Source of the DNA: Amyelois transitella
Lineage: Eukaryota; Arthropoda; Insecta; Lepidoptera; Pyralidae
Reading direction: 5' to 3'
Assembly (NCBI RefSeq): GCF_032362555.1
Contig: NC_083528.1
Coordinates: 4,960,001-5,024,000, forward strand
Length of the DNA: 64,000 bases
In this document: positions 25,512-35,291 of the stretch, in pieces
Position numbering within the stretch: position 1 is the stretch's first letter
Layout of the letters: the number at the start of each line of letters is the position of its first letter
The notes under the pieces: model-generated
Database searches by the model: none
Told to the model about the DNA's origin: nothing
The model's input: the letters and a program-made list of their open reading frames with translations, nothing else
Translations under genes and position numbers: made by a program

Positions 25512-27890
25512 ATGACTTGGGTGGTTTGTCTGCCTGGCTGGGGGGCGGCGATGGCGGCTGGAGCGCTCCTGCTTTACGGAACCCTGGACGTGGCGTACTT
25601 CGCCAGGATGATGTACACCGTCGCCAAGGCTAGGTACTTCAAGAAGAAGGCCTGCATCATGGACACTACCGAGGTCAATTGTTAGTACCTATTTTAACTT
25701 ATTTTTTTTTACAATTAATTAAATTGGTACACTCTGGATAGCTTTTCATGATTTTAGTGTGATGGTCCTATTTTAGAGCGCCGTGTGGTTTTCGGCGCTT
25801 TAGAATAGGATTACTATATATCTTTCTAATGGATTTTGTAAAAGGAGACTAAGGGAAATGCTCATAAACTTGGGATTCTTTTAGGCGATGGGTAAGCAAC
25901 CAGTCACTATTTCAATCTAAATTCCATCATAAAGCAATACACCTCAGCGTGATCTTTCAGTTTTTTAAGACTGCTGGCTCTGTTAACCCTGCAAGGGATA
26001 TAACCGTGATTGTATGTAGGTACAAATTAATCAATTTGCTAACTGCAAGCCCATAGCAGCAGGGCTACATATAAAGTCATCATACTACATATATATATAT
26101 AGTCTACCTAACACATAACTGTACTAGTTCGTGTGGCAGAGAATGCCTTGTGGCATTAAGTCCACCTGTTGTACATTTTACGTGCATAAAGTTTAAATAA
26201 ATAAATAACTATTAACGTCAGCTGTCTAATGACTAATCTTGTTCTAATTTTCTCCTCATCACCAACGTGATCCGTTCATCGCCTCCCCATCAGCATGGTG
26301 CCTCCTCAACGACATCGACACCCTGCTCTACCACATGAACAACGCGCGCTACCTTCGCGAGCTGGACTTCGCGAGAGCTGACTTCTACGAGCGGACGGGA
26401 CTGTACGCCAACATCAAGGCGGCCGGCGGCGCGGTGGTCCAAGCGGCCGCCACCATAAGATACAGGCGATACATCAAGCCGTTTACAAAGTTCACCATCA
26501 CGTCCAGGGTATGTGGTTATCTAAATCTACAGTATACATACATACATACATAAAATCACGCCTCTTTCCCGGAGGGGTAGGCAGAGACTACCTCTTTCCA
26601 CTTGCCACGATCTCTGCATACTTCCTTCGCTTCATCCACATTCATAACTCTCTTCATGCAAGCTCGGCGGTTTCGGGTACTTTTGACCTGACCCTTTACC
26701 AGGACGTCCTTAATTTGATCAAGATACGTTCGTCTAGGTCTTCCCACTCCGACCTTTCCTTTACAGTATGTAAGCCATTTTAAAAGTAACTAGTGCTTCA
26801 GTTGTATCAGCAGCTTTCACTATCAGGTGCCGTATTTATCAATCAATTACAAGGTCCTCCACGTCCAGAGGAACTATATAGCGTGGATAAACGATATTGA
26901 CATACTTTAACGATAGTGTTGTGTGGTTCCCGACAACAATACAAAAAAAGAATACGACCACTCCATCTCTTTCCCATGGATGTCGTAAAAGGCGACTACA
27001 GTAATTTAAGACCACAATCCCCATAGTGGTGTTGTGGTCTTAAATTACTGTTTCTGAATACATGCCACTGTAATCATTTTTACCAAATCAAGCTTAAAAA
27101 ACAGTCTAGTATTTTATTGATTAATTTACACATCAAATCCTTTCCACTTCCAGGCAATATACTGGGACGAGAAGACGGTATTCATGGAACACGAGTTTGT
27201 GGGTCCCGGTGGCTTCGTCCACGCCGTCGCCGTCTGCCGGCAGAGGGTCATTGACACGTCCGCGGCGGCCATTGCCGAGCTACTGCTGCAGCTGCATTGC
27301 GGCAACACCTGCCACACTCCTATAGGGAAGATGCCTCCAGAAGTAATTACCCATTTGCAATTGGCGTTAGGCCTGATTACCGAATTTTTACCGATTACCT
27401 CTCTGAAGAGGCTCTAACTTACTTCTTAAGTTTAACTTACTACTAACTTCAGAATTGGACCGTATCTCGTGACGTTCACCTTTTCCCTGGATGTCGTAAA
27501 GGCGACTAAGGGAATAGGCACATTCATCAAGTACAGAGTTCAATATGTGGTAAAGTTGCAGAGTACAGACTTCGCGGAAAAATCTGACTAAGCCAATCCA
27601 GAATCATAGTCAAAATGCGTACCCCGGGCTCCTATCCAGAGAGATTAGGATATAACCAGGATTAATTACAGAAGTTACAATCTTCTTCTATCAGAAATCA
27701 TCAGTCACTCATCTTCTTAGTTAGTTTTTTTTAATACTTTATAAATTTTCTTTCCTTTCAGCTGGAACTCTGGGTCCAGAGTAACGAATTGAGTTCAGCT
27801 AAGCTCCGGGGGTCCACCGCTCCCCTGCCGGTCCTGCAAGCCCATCCCATGAGCTGTGGCGAGATCATGCCCAACTCAGCGGTGGAGTGA
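25512..27890 (+). CDS. THEM6-like protein (hotdog thioesterase superfamily), four exons
   Basis: Exons 25512-25680, 26294-26508, 27154-27342 and 27762-27890 (TGA) join in frame to 233 aa. An acceptor TTTGTCTTCAG ends at 25506, six bases before the ATG, so a 5' UTR intron exists upstream. An N-terminal hydrophobic segment (about residues 3-24) should be a signal anchor/TM, followed by YFARMMYTVAKARYFKKK. The hotdog domain starts about residue 60 with NDIDTLLYHMNNARYLRELD, the THEM6 hallmark; next come YRRYIKPFTKFTITSR and IYWDEKTVFMEHEF, then PPELELWVQSNELSSAKLR near the end. Vertebrate THEM6 (about 208 aa) has the same order. Family function is poorly defined (membrane-associated, lipid-related). 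The introns are full of repeats, but the exons are intact. Confidence 0.92.
25766..26021 (+). mobile_element. SINE-A copy, diverged
   Basis: In THEM6 intron 1. From GCGCCGTGTGGTTTTCGGCGC to GGGATATAACCGTGATTGTATG. The head and the sequence just before it form an imperfect inverted repeat (TCCTATT...GCGCC / GGCGC...GAATAGGA). Confidence 0.8.
26085..26210 (+). mobile_element. non-LTR retrotransposon 3' end with TAAA-type tail
   Basis: GTGTGGCAGAGAATGCC, GGCATTAAGTCCACC and a (AAAT)n tail match a lepidopteran LINE 3' end I recognise. A (AT)n run precedes it at about 26089-26101. Confidence 0.5.
26536..26761 (-). mobile_element. LINE-C, 5'-truncated copy with 8-bp TSD
   Basis: On the minus strand it encodes the C-terminus of a reverse-transcriptase ORF (GRPRRTYLDQIKDVLVKGQV ... 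DRGKWKEVVSAYPSGKEA, stop) and ends in TGATTTTATGTATGTATGT. TACAGTAT flanks it at 26528-26535 and 26762-26769. About three differences in ~205 bp from the copy at 56468-56706, so it is young. In THEM6 intron 2. Confidence 0.8.
26917..26998 (+). mobile_element. SINE-A 5' fragment
   Basis: From GTGTGGTTCCCG to GTCGTAAAAGGCGACTA; the rest of the element is absent and replaced by a hairpin sequence. Confidence 0.75.
26998..27051. repeat. perfect 20-bp inverted repeat, 14-nt loop
   Basis: Arms 26998-27017 and 27032-27051 are exact reverse complements. It starts exactly where the SINE-A fragment breaks off. Confidence 0.95.
27472..27625 (+). mobile_element. SINE-A variant fragment with alternative middle
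   Basis: CCTGGATGTCGTAAAGGCGACTAAGGGA is followed by a non-standard middle that includes AATCTGACTAAGCCAATCCAGAATC, also seen near 55295 and 62625. Confidence 0.55.
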
Positions 27891-28845
27891 AACAGGGATC
27901 ACTGTGCGAACGAAAAGAAAGACAGATAAGACATCTTTCCATAATTGAATTGAACCTTTGTTGGGTTAGGTTTTTAGTATACATTATTTAAAGTGTGGCT
28001 TTTGTTTTTGGCCTTTTTCTTTGGTATCTTATCAGTTGGTTTGCTCTTAGCAGATCAGTCTTGGTCACCTTAAGGCGTCATTATCTGGTTCAGTCTGATG
28101 GGCAGTTTCTAATTGTCGATTTTAATTGATTAGTCGAATGTACTGCTGATTAGCGTTAAGGTTATTTGGTATGCTTTACTATTGCGACTTACAGCCCTCG
28201 TAAGAAGCGGGCGTGATAATAATATTAAAGTAACATTCTTTCACAATGTTGTAATTTTTGTTCCGAAAATGTACCGAGAATTTTTAATAGTCATAGAGGA
28301 AATTCCGTCGGATTTTCCATACGAAATACGAAAATACAGACTTTCAAATGAAACTCTGTTCAGAAGATATAATTAACCAACATCCGTGGTATTAATGTCA
28401 CATATAAAATTTAAATTTGGATTAAGTCTTTTCTAAATCGTTATCCACGTACGTTCACAAGACTTATCTTCCTTCTCTTTCTATCAGAGTATTTAGTATA
28501 CTATATGATCTTGTCAATTTTCGTTTTAACATAATTATGTAGTTTCTGCGAGTATGCCTCCAAGATTTATACTTAGTTAGTACTATCCCTAACCCTTCAA
28601 CAGCAAGATTTTGATTATAAACTTTAAGTATAAATTCGTTCGCGCAGTGTTGTCAATGTTTTGACATTATTATTATAATATATATATATATATGTGAAAG
28701 TTATGATATGATACCTCGGTGTATCGTCCGAGTCAGACGATAATGTATCCTAGATTATTCGAAAATACAACTATTTGTGTAAATAAATATAAAATTAAAA
28801 TATTTAAATATCCTTAATAAAGCACAAGGTGTGTTTTAAGATATT
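27891..28845 (+). terminator. 3' UTR and poly(A) signals of the THEM6-like gene
   Basis: AATAAA at 28782-28787 and 28816-28821 lie downstream of the TGA without an intervening gene. A (TA)n run lies at about 28679-28692. The exact 3' end cannot be fixed here. Confidence 0.45.
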
Positions 28846-29105
28846 TTTCGTAATAAAATGTATGTACGTATGTTTAAGTCGTATGAAATTAAGACGCCTG
28901 GCGAATTATGAATCTAATTCATTTTGTTGTTCTTGCTTTTGGTAAAACTAAGGCTAATGGATGAAATCTTTGGATAAAATTCATGTTCAATTGTTGATTT
29001 GGATATTGTTATGTTGAATTAAAATCATTTATTATACGCAGACACTGTGTATTAGGGTTATACCTACTCTTATAAATCATAATATAATAAGACAATGGAA
29101 CAATG

Positions 29106-29228
29106 TCTCAATTCCATCATTACGAGTAAGCCGAGCAGCTGAACGCAGCCATTCAGTCTTTTCGGGACTATTGGCTCTGTCTACCCCGTAAGGGATATAG
29201 ACGTGACTATATGTATGTATGTATGTAA
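29106..29228 (+). mobile_element. SINE-A 3' half
   Basis: From TCTCAATTCCATCATTA to GGGATATAGACGTGACTATATG, with a (TATG)n tail. Confidence 0.85.
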
Positions 29229-29307
29229 CAATGTGGCCTACATTGTAGTTAGAACTGCAGGAATGACGTGTCGCCGTCTGGCAACACAGCGTTCGGCGCA
29301 GTGGCAA

Positions 29308-29510
29308 AGTTGTAAAATAACAAATTATTTTTTATTTATTATTATGGGACATTTCAAACATCACTTATAAACTGTCACATATTTTGGTTTCATAACATTA
29401 GTTGACGTCGGTTATGTTGCTTAAAACTAAGTTTAGTCTCAATTCCAAAGCGTCAGTGCGAAGCTAACGGTCACAAAGTGCACTGCAGCATTTTTATCAA
29501 CAACGTCAAA
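29308..29510 (-). mobile_element. LINE-B 3' end
   Basis: Reverse complement of the family at 25237-25384: TTATTATTATGGGACATTTC, GTGACGTCAACTAATG-type core, CTGCAGTG end. Confidence 0.55.
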
Positions 29511-30298
29511 GTCACGATAATATTACAATTGGAACAAGAGCGTAGGTACATTGTTAAGGTGAAGAAGACGAAAATGTTATACTGATCGATAGTGGTGATA
29601 ACCACCAGTTGACATGACATTTACCAGTTCCTGCCACTTCTACAGTGTATATTGTTCGCAATTCTGTGGATATAGAAATAGTAGTATTATTAATTACAAA
29701 TGATAAAGGTTCTTGGCATTTTGTATAAAAAGTTTAAATTCGTATTATGACAGCGAAAAATAAATACTTAATAGGTTCTATAAACCACGAAAATATTTTG
29801 ACAGTAGGTATGTTTTTTACCAAAAGTCAGTTTTAAAAATTGAAAGAGATCATTTTTTTCTGATGCAAAGGACATACGAGTTTTCATATTTGTAATTATA
29901 TCATTTGATATATTTTTGCCTCTAAGAATTATAGTTAATTAAATGTAACAACTGTGTTTTAGTGTGTGTTTTTATTACATAATTATTTTACTTGTCCCTT
30001 ATTACTCATCGTGAAAATGTAATTTTTATTGTTTAATATTATTTGAAATAAACATGTTATTCATTATATTCATGTGTTTATTTTTGATATAACCCAAGAT
30101 TTTTTTAAATTGGTTCATAGGTTTGTTTTATAGTCTGTATTTGTATTAATATTATAAAGTACCTTTATAAATATATTCTCTCTTGCTCTTTCCCATTAGT
30201 TCCATAACGCCAATCTAGTAATTGAATTGTAATTAAAAAAAATATATGTATAGTGCACAGACATCAAAAATAATTTCAAAAATCTTAAGATTATGTCT

Positions 30299-30363
30299 GC
30301 TACGAACGCTACGAATGCTACGATGTGCTACGAGTTGCTACAATCTGCTACGAAAGTGCTACG
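30299..30363. repeat. seven spaced GCTACG motifs
   Basis: GCTAC(G/A) starts at 30299, 30308, 30317, 30327, 30337, 30347 and 30358, i.e. spacings of 9, 9, 10, 10, 10 and 11 bp. A related CTACG-rich patch lies near 44640-44690. Confidence 0.85.
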
Positions 30364-30707
30364 TTGTTACGCCCTATTAAAGGTTTTCGTTTTGTTTCGA
30401 GGATAAATGGGAAGTACTTTTGTCAATGTAGTATGCTTAAACTATAGTTTCGAGGCACAGGTTCAAATCCTACCGCTGATATCTAGCAATGTCTCTTTTC
30501 TGTGTTTCATAGCTACACAAGCTTAATATCTAATCGCTATGGTTATGAAAGGTTGCAGAGATCAAAGGACAGGCGTGCAAAAAGCTGCCAAAATACCTAA
30601 CTTCAAGATGGCGGTCACAGTCGGAACCTAGACTCATCTTCGGAGAAGAGAGGAACCTAACCGGGACTATAGCTAGAAGACCATGACTATCCTTAAAAAA
30701 ACATTTT

Positions 30708-30880
30708 TTGCTTACGGGGTAGACAGAGCTAACAGCCTCGAGAAGACTGAAAGGCCACGTTCAGCTGTTTAATGATAGATTGAGACAGCGTCAGATTGCT
30801 AGCCCATAGCCTAAAAGAAGTATCCCAAGTTTATTAGTCTTTCCCTTAATTGACTTTAACAATATGCACGGATTTATGTT
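30708..30880 (-). mobile_element. SINE-A copy, alternative-middle subtype
   Basis: CGGGGTAGACAGAGCTAACAG to TGACTTTAACAATATGCACGG. The right part matches the alternative middle found at 48110-48352 and 62615-62905. Confidence 0.75.
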
Positions 30881-31109
30881 CTGTTAAGTACCTTGCGGTC
30901 AAGGCCGCTTCATTACGAAACTTAAATAAATCAATATTGATAAAAGATAAGTTGTTTAAAGCAAATCAATACTTTTGTTCTATTTTTTATTGATACGTAA
31001 TCGTTCTGAGATATAAAGAGCCACGTGTAACAATGAGGTAACTTATTGCTAAGTATTCCTAAAAAATTCCTTGTTTTGTTGGAACATTTCTTTGTAAAGC
31101 GTATAATTA

Positions 31110-31275
31110 TTATTTTTTTGTTTGTAACGAATTATCTCAAAAACTACTGGACCATCTGAGATGTAATTTGGCACAGAGATATTACAGACATTCAGAAAAA
31201 AAAACCAAAGGTACATGAGTACTACATAGTTACTAGATATTCGCACGAGAGCGACCTTCCGGACAAAGTCTAGTT
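31110..31275 (+). mobile_element. Helitron-like fragment
   Basis: TTTGTTTGTAACGAATTATC, AAAACTACTGGACCATCTGA and GTAATTTGGCACAGAGATAT have the layout of lepidopteran Helitron-derived repeats. Confidence 0.35.
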
Positions 31276-31356
31276 GGTTTATAAGATTATAAACATAATA
31301 TTACTTTTATCAATATGACAAAAGGTTAGGTCAAAGTGTACTCTAATTGTAACTGG

Positions 31357-31415
31357 GATCGTGGCAAGTGGAAAGATATATTCTCTGCCTACCGTTCCGG
31401 GAAAGAATCATGATT
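31357..31415 (+). mobile_element. LINE-C 3' end fragment
   Basis: GGATCGTGGCAAGTGGAAAG to GGGAAAGAATCATGATTTTA, diverged from the other LINE-C copies. A (TA)n microsatellite follows at about 31471-31490. Confidence 0.65.
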
Positions 31416-32195
31416 TTATTAATGTTTGAAATATAATCATTGTTAGTAGCTTCCCTCATATCTTACTATAATATATATATATATATATATCTACCTATAA
31501 TATACATAAGTATATGAATAACTTTATGAATTCAATAAATCCATAATTCAATGTGTATATAGTTGATTTTTGTGAATAGGACATCGGCTCGTAAGGGCTC
31601 GTTGACCTATGCATATTGCATAGCCCTTAGATGCTGTTTGTCTGACATGAAACTCTGAGAACGCTTTCGGAAGACGTGCTGATAGAGCAATAACACACTC
31701 AGACCAAATTGCTAATTTATTTAAGGACCTTGAAATTTAAGTGAGTCAGTTAAAATATTGAAGAGAGAAAATATTTGTATATTGTTCGTACCGAATAAAT
31801 CGAATATTATTACACCAATTTTGATGAACTATGAGCACGAAGATAAGACTATCAGAAAGATTAGGTACAATAATTATTATCATTACTTTCAAGAGTAACA
31901 CAGTCTACTTTTAGCAAAATTCCTATATGACCAAACTTACGAGGGATAGTTTTGTTTATAATAGTAACTTAAAATACAGCCATGTTTCATTGAAAGTTCT
32001 TCCTACTGGAACGTGGCCTTCAAAAGTGTTCTTCAGAATGGAACTATAGCTTGCAAACAGGACAAACGCTAGAACACATACTTTTTTTATTAGGTACTAA
32101 CTTTTACTGTCTTTCCCTCACTTAACTTTTTAATATATTCTGATCCGATTATTCAAACTTAAAATAATAATCTCTATTTTCTTATCAGTTTATAC

Positions 32196-32265
32196 TTACA
32201 AGCCAAGCAGCCGAACGTGGCCTTTCAGTTTTTCAAATCTGTTGTTTGCTCTGTCTACCCCTGCT
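32196..32265 (+). mobile_element. SINE-A fragment
   Basis: ACAAGCCAAGCAGCCGAACG to TGCTCTGTCTACCCC. Confidence 0.65.
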
Positions 32266-32473
32266 GCTGTTTTATGCATCAGCCGATGTTTAAAAATTTG
32301 CAGGTAACCATACTTATATTATAATTTCGAAAATAAGTTTATCTGCTTTTTGTGTCTTCACGCGTTATCTACAGAACTAATCTTCTTAAAATTTGAAATA
32401 TCTGGACAATTTTGTCTAGAGATAAAATGTGCCTCTGTATTACCAAGGACAATTTTATCCAAAATTAAAGTTA

Positions 32474-32646
32474 GGTGCCGTGTGGTTCCCGGCACCAATA
32501 AAATAAAGAATAGGGCCACTCCATCTCGTTCCTCTGGATTTCGTAAAAGGCGACTAAGGGATAGGCTTATAAACTTGGGATTCTTCTTTTAGGCGATGGG
32601 TTAGTAACCTGTCACTATTTGAATCTCAATTCCATCATAAAGCCAG
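32474..32646 (+). mobile_element. SINE-A copy, 3' truncated
   Basis: Intact head GTGCCGTGTGGTTCCCGGCACC through GTAAAAGGCGACTAAGGG to TCCATCATAAAGCCA, then unrelated sequence. Last SINE-A before the vrille gene. Confidence 0.85.
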
Positions 32647-33044
32647 TATGTAAAAACTAAAGTTCCCGTTTTCGAAAAATCTGTATTCGTTTGTAGGTTA
32701 AATTCGTTGCTTTTTGTAGAGTGTAAAAGATAGTAAATAATTGAGATAATTTCTTAATTTTATCATTTTTTAAAAGGTGGTTTGTGTCAGTTAGGCAAGC
32801 AAGCAACCAAGTTGCCGACCCAAAAAATTTGCCAAATCGCCAAATTATCTCTTTGATGCGTTTCCAGAACCTTTTGATTGGTTTTAAAGCAAACAGTTGA
32901 GAATGTCCCTTATTTTATCAGAGTAAAGAGAGGCCTCTTCTTAAATTTAAGAGCTAACTCTTGTCGGTGGAGTTAAGTGGAGCGTCCTCCGTTCATCTCT
33001 TTTTTTCCGCTAATGTAATGAAAGGTAGATAAATAAAATTCATT

Positions 33045-34187
33045 TCTATATTGTAATGTACACAATTTATTTATATCGTATAGTGTTTCTTATACAAAGA
33101 TAATAAATTGTAAAATCCTCTTATCTTTTCACGGTCCGAAATAAATAAATACTTAGTCCATCAGTCCTATCACATGCCCTTTAGAGCAATACTAGGAAAC
33201 TTACATCCAATACTTCAACTAGCCTTCTTAGGATTTTGATAAAAGTCCTACTACGAGTTCACGGTCGACCCATACTCGACTAGCGTGATAAACTCCGCAA
33301 AAGAAAACGAACGCTTTGCTTCGCTCTTCTACTCGAAGCCTGATCCGAGTCACGTCGCAAACCCGTAGTAGGGGCTCTAATATTTACATGGTATTTCATT
33401 GATATAGTGAATCGATTTTCTCTAATAAATGTACAAAAATATTCTTTAGGTAAGGTAGGTATGTATTGTCAAAGGCACTGGTATTCTTAACTGATTATTC
33501 ATTAACTGTTTAAGTATAAAATAGGAAGGAGTTTGACTTAACATCTTAATTGCAATTTCACGAGGATTTAACCACATTTTCCACATTTTTTTTTGGTTTG
33601 GAACTTAATCGGCAACCTGATTGAGAAATACTATACCACAGAGCGCTGAAGCCCACTGGCCGTGGGCCCAGCGAGGCGTTCCGAGCTCTGTGTACTATAT
33701 ACATTTAACTTTATAAATAATCTATGGACTTAATTTTACTTAGATCAAACTTACGGCTAACTTAGAGATAGCTAGTTTTTAGCCAAAGACTTCACCAGAA
33801 TCTTCGAATAGATGAAACAGATCTACCACACTTACTTATTACATATACATACATAGCTCAACACTAAAAATGCATTTTTTTATATCTATCACTGAGTAGA
33901 GTAGTTTAATCTGCTCGAAAAGTCTACACCTTTAGTCTCATGATACTGCGTACACCATCCGACCCTAACATCGACCACGACATAAAACTACTAGGAAGGA
34001 TTACAATTAGGCGACACGGCTTAGCCGCAAGAGCTGCACATATGATACAAAGTATATTCTCTTTACAACGTGGTAACTACAGGGCAGGGGACAGTTTGTA
34101 CGAACAAGATCGACACGACATCTAGACGGGGTCGCTGCGGCTGCGCAGTCCGCGCGAAGACGTAAGCCCGGGGGAGCGCTGCCGTGC
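33045..34187 (-). terminator. vri: putative 3' UTR and poly(A) site of vrille
   Basis: On the minus strand, AATAAA lies at 33071-33066 about 1.1 kb after the stop codon. No other gene intervenes. The plus-strand ORF at 33940-34125 is a shadow. The extent is inferred. Confidence 0.4.
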
Positions 34188-35291
34188 TCAGTGCTCGTGC
34201 GCGCGCGTTTTGCTTTGGTGCATCATATTCTTCAGCGTCGCCACCTCTGTAGCGAGCCGTGCTAGTTCAGCTTTTAAGTGGGCATCTTCCTCTTCCGCCA
34301 GCCTGTCTTCGGACCTCTGCGGCCTGTATTCTGCTCCTAGGGAAATGCCGGAATCTCTCTCGTCGCTCGAACCCTCGCCGTCCCAAGAGGGGGACGACCG
34401 GGGCCCGGGTTCTTGCTTGATGTGCTGGAGGGACAGAAGGGCGCTAGCGACGTCTTTGTCTCCCAAGTGTGACTTATGGCGCAGCTTTAGGGGTAGGCAA
34501 TTGTTCTCGGGTGCATACTGCTCTGTCGTCTCGTCCCCTGAACCAGAGAGAGAGGAGAGTTCGTACGGGGAGGGGGCGCGGCGAGATCTTGAGAGATTGA
34601 GCACGGAGCCAGGGGGCTCGTAGTGTGCGGGATGTGGGTAGTAAGCTTCAGGCGCTGGTAACCTTTCAGGGTAAGGTTCGGGCGCTCGCTGTGGGGGCGG
34701 GGAGGGGGGAGACGCCGGTGGCGGAGGCGGTGGTGGTGGTGCAGGTGGGAACAAAGCACCGCCAGACAGCTTACTTCTCTTGGTCACACAGAGAACTTGG
34801 TCACACGTCGGCAAGGTAGCTAGCACTTGATCTATACTGATGAGGGTCTCTCCGCAGATTCCGTATTTCTCCTTGATGGCATCTAGTTGGGCTTTAAGCA
34901 CGTGGTTCTCTTTGGATAGTTCGACGACGCGCTGCTCCAGGACCATGTCGTTGAAGCGGCGTTTCTCGCGGGATCGCTTGGCCGCCTCGTTGTTCCGCCG
35001 TCTGCGGTCCCAGTACCCGTCATCTTTCTTGCTGTCCGGGATGAATTCGCGTTGCTTGCGCTGACCGAAAAATTCTTTGCGCTTTCCAAACTCGAACGAG
35101 TTGTTGTAATCGTTGGGGTCCCCGGAGGAGCCGTTGCTGGATGGTGCCTGGTCCATGGGAAAGTGTGGCGAGACGGAGAGTCTGGCACGGGGCGGATGGG
35201 GCATGGCCCTCGGCGGGGCCGGCGCGGGGCCGAGGGGCCCGCCGCCGCCCGCCAGCAGCTGCTGCTGGCTCAGGATGAACTCGGCGACCAT
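34188..35291 (-). CDS. vri: vrille, bZIP circadian repressor (NFIL3/E4BP4 type)
   Basis: One coding exon of 367 aa. An acceptor TTTGTTTCAG ends at 35337, leaving a 45-nt 5' UTR before the ATG in context CGAAACATGG; the open frame above it is intron. Residues about 70-112 carry KRKEFFGQRKQREFIPDSKK and the basic region NNEAAKRSREKRR; the leucine zipper follows (VLEQRVVELSKENHVLKAQL), then LISIDQVLATLP, diagnostic of VRI/NFIL3. A proline run (about 182-200), IKQEP at 291-295 (SUMO consensus) and a C-terminal leucine-heptad helix (about 338-357) follow. In Drosophila VRI binds V/P-box (D-box) DNA and represses Clock; PDP1 competes. Identification is from the bZIP; clock roles are family knowledge. 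Confidence 0.95.
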   Translation of the reverse strand: MVAEFILSQQQLLAGGGGPLGPAPAPPRAMPHPPRARLSVSPHFPMDQAPSSNGSSGDPNDYNNSFEFGKRKEFFGQRKQREFIPDSKKDDGYWDRRRRNNEAAKRSREKRRFNDMVLEQRVVELSKENHVLKAQLDAIKEKYGICGETLISIDQVLATLPTCDQVLCVTKRSKLSGGALFPPAPPPPPPPPASPPSPPPQRAPEPYPERLPAPEAYYPHPAHYEPPGSVLNLSRSRRAPSPYELSSLSGSGDETTEQYAPENNCLPLKLRHKSHLGDKDVASALLSLQHIKQEPGPRSSPSWDGEGSSDERDSGISLGAEYRPQRSEDRLAEEEDAHLKAELARLATEVATLKNMMHQSKTRAHEH

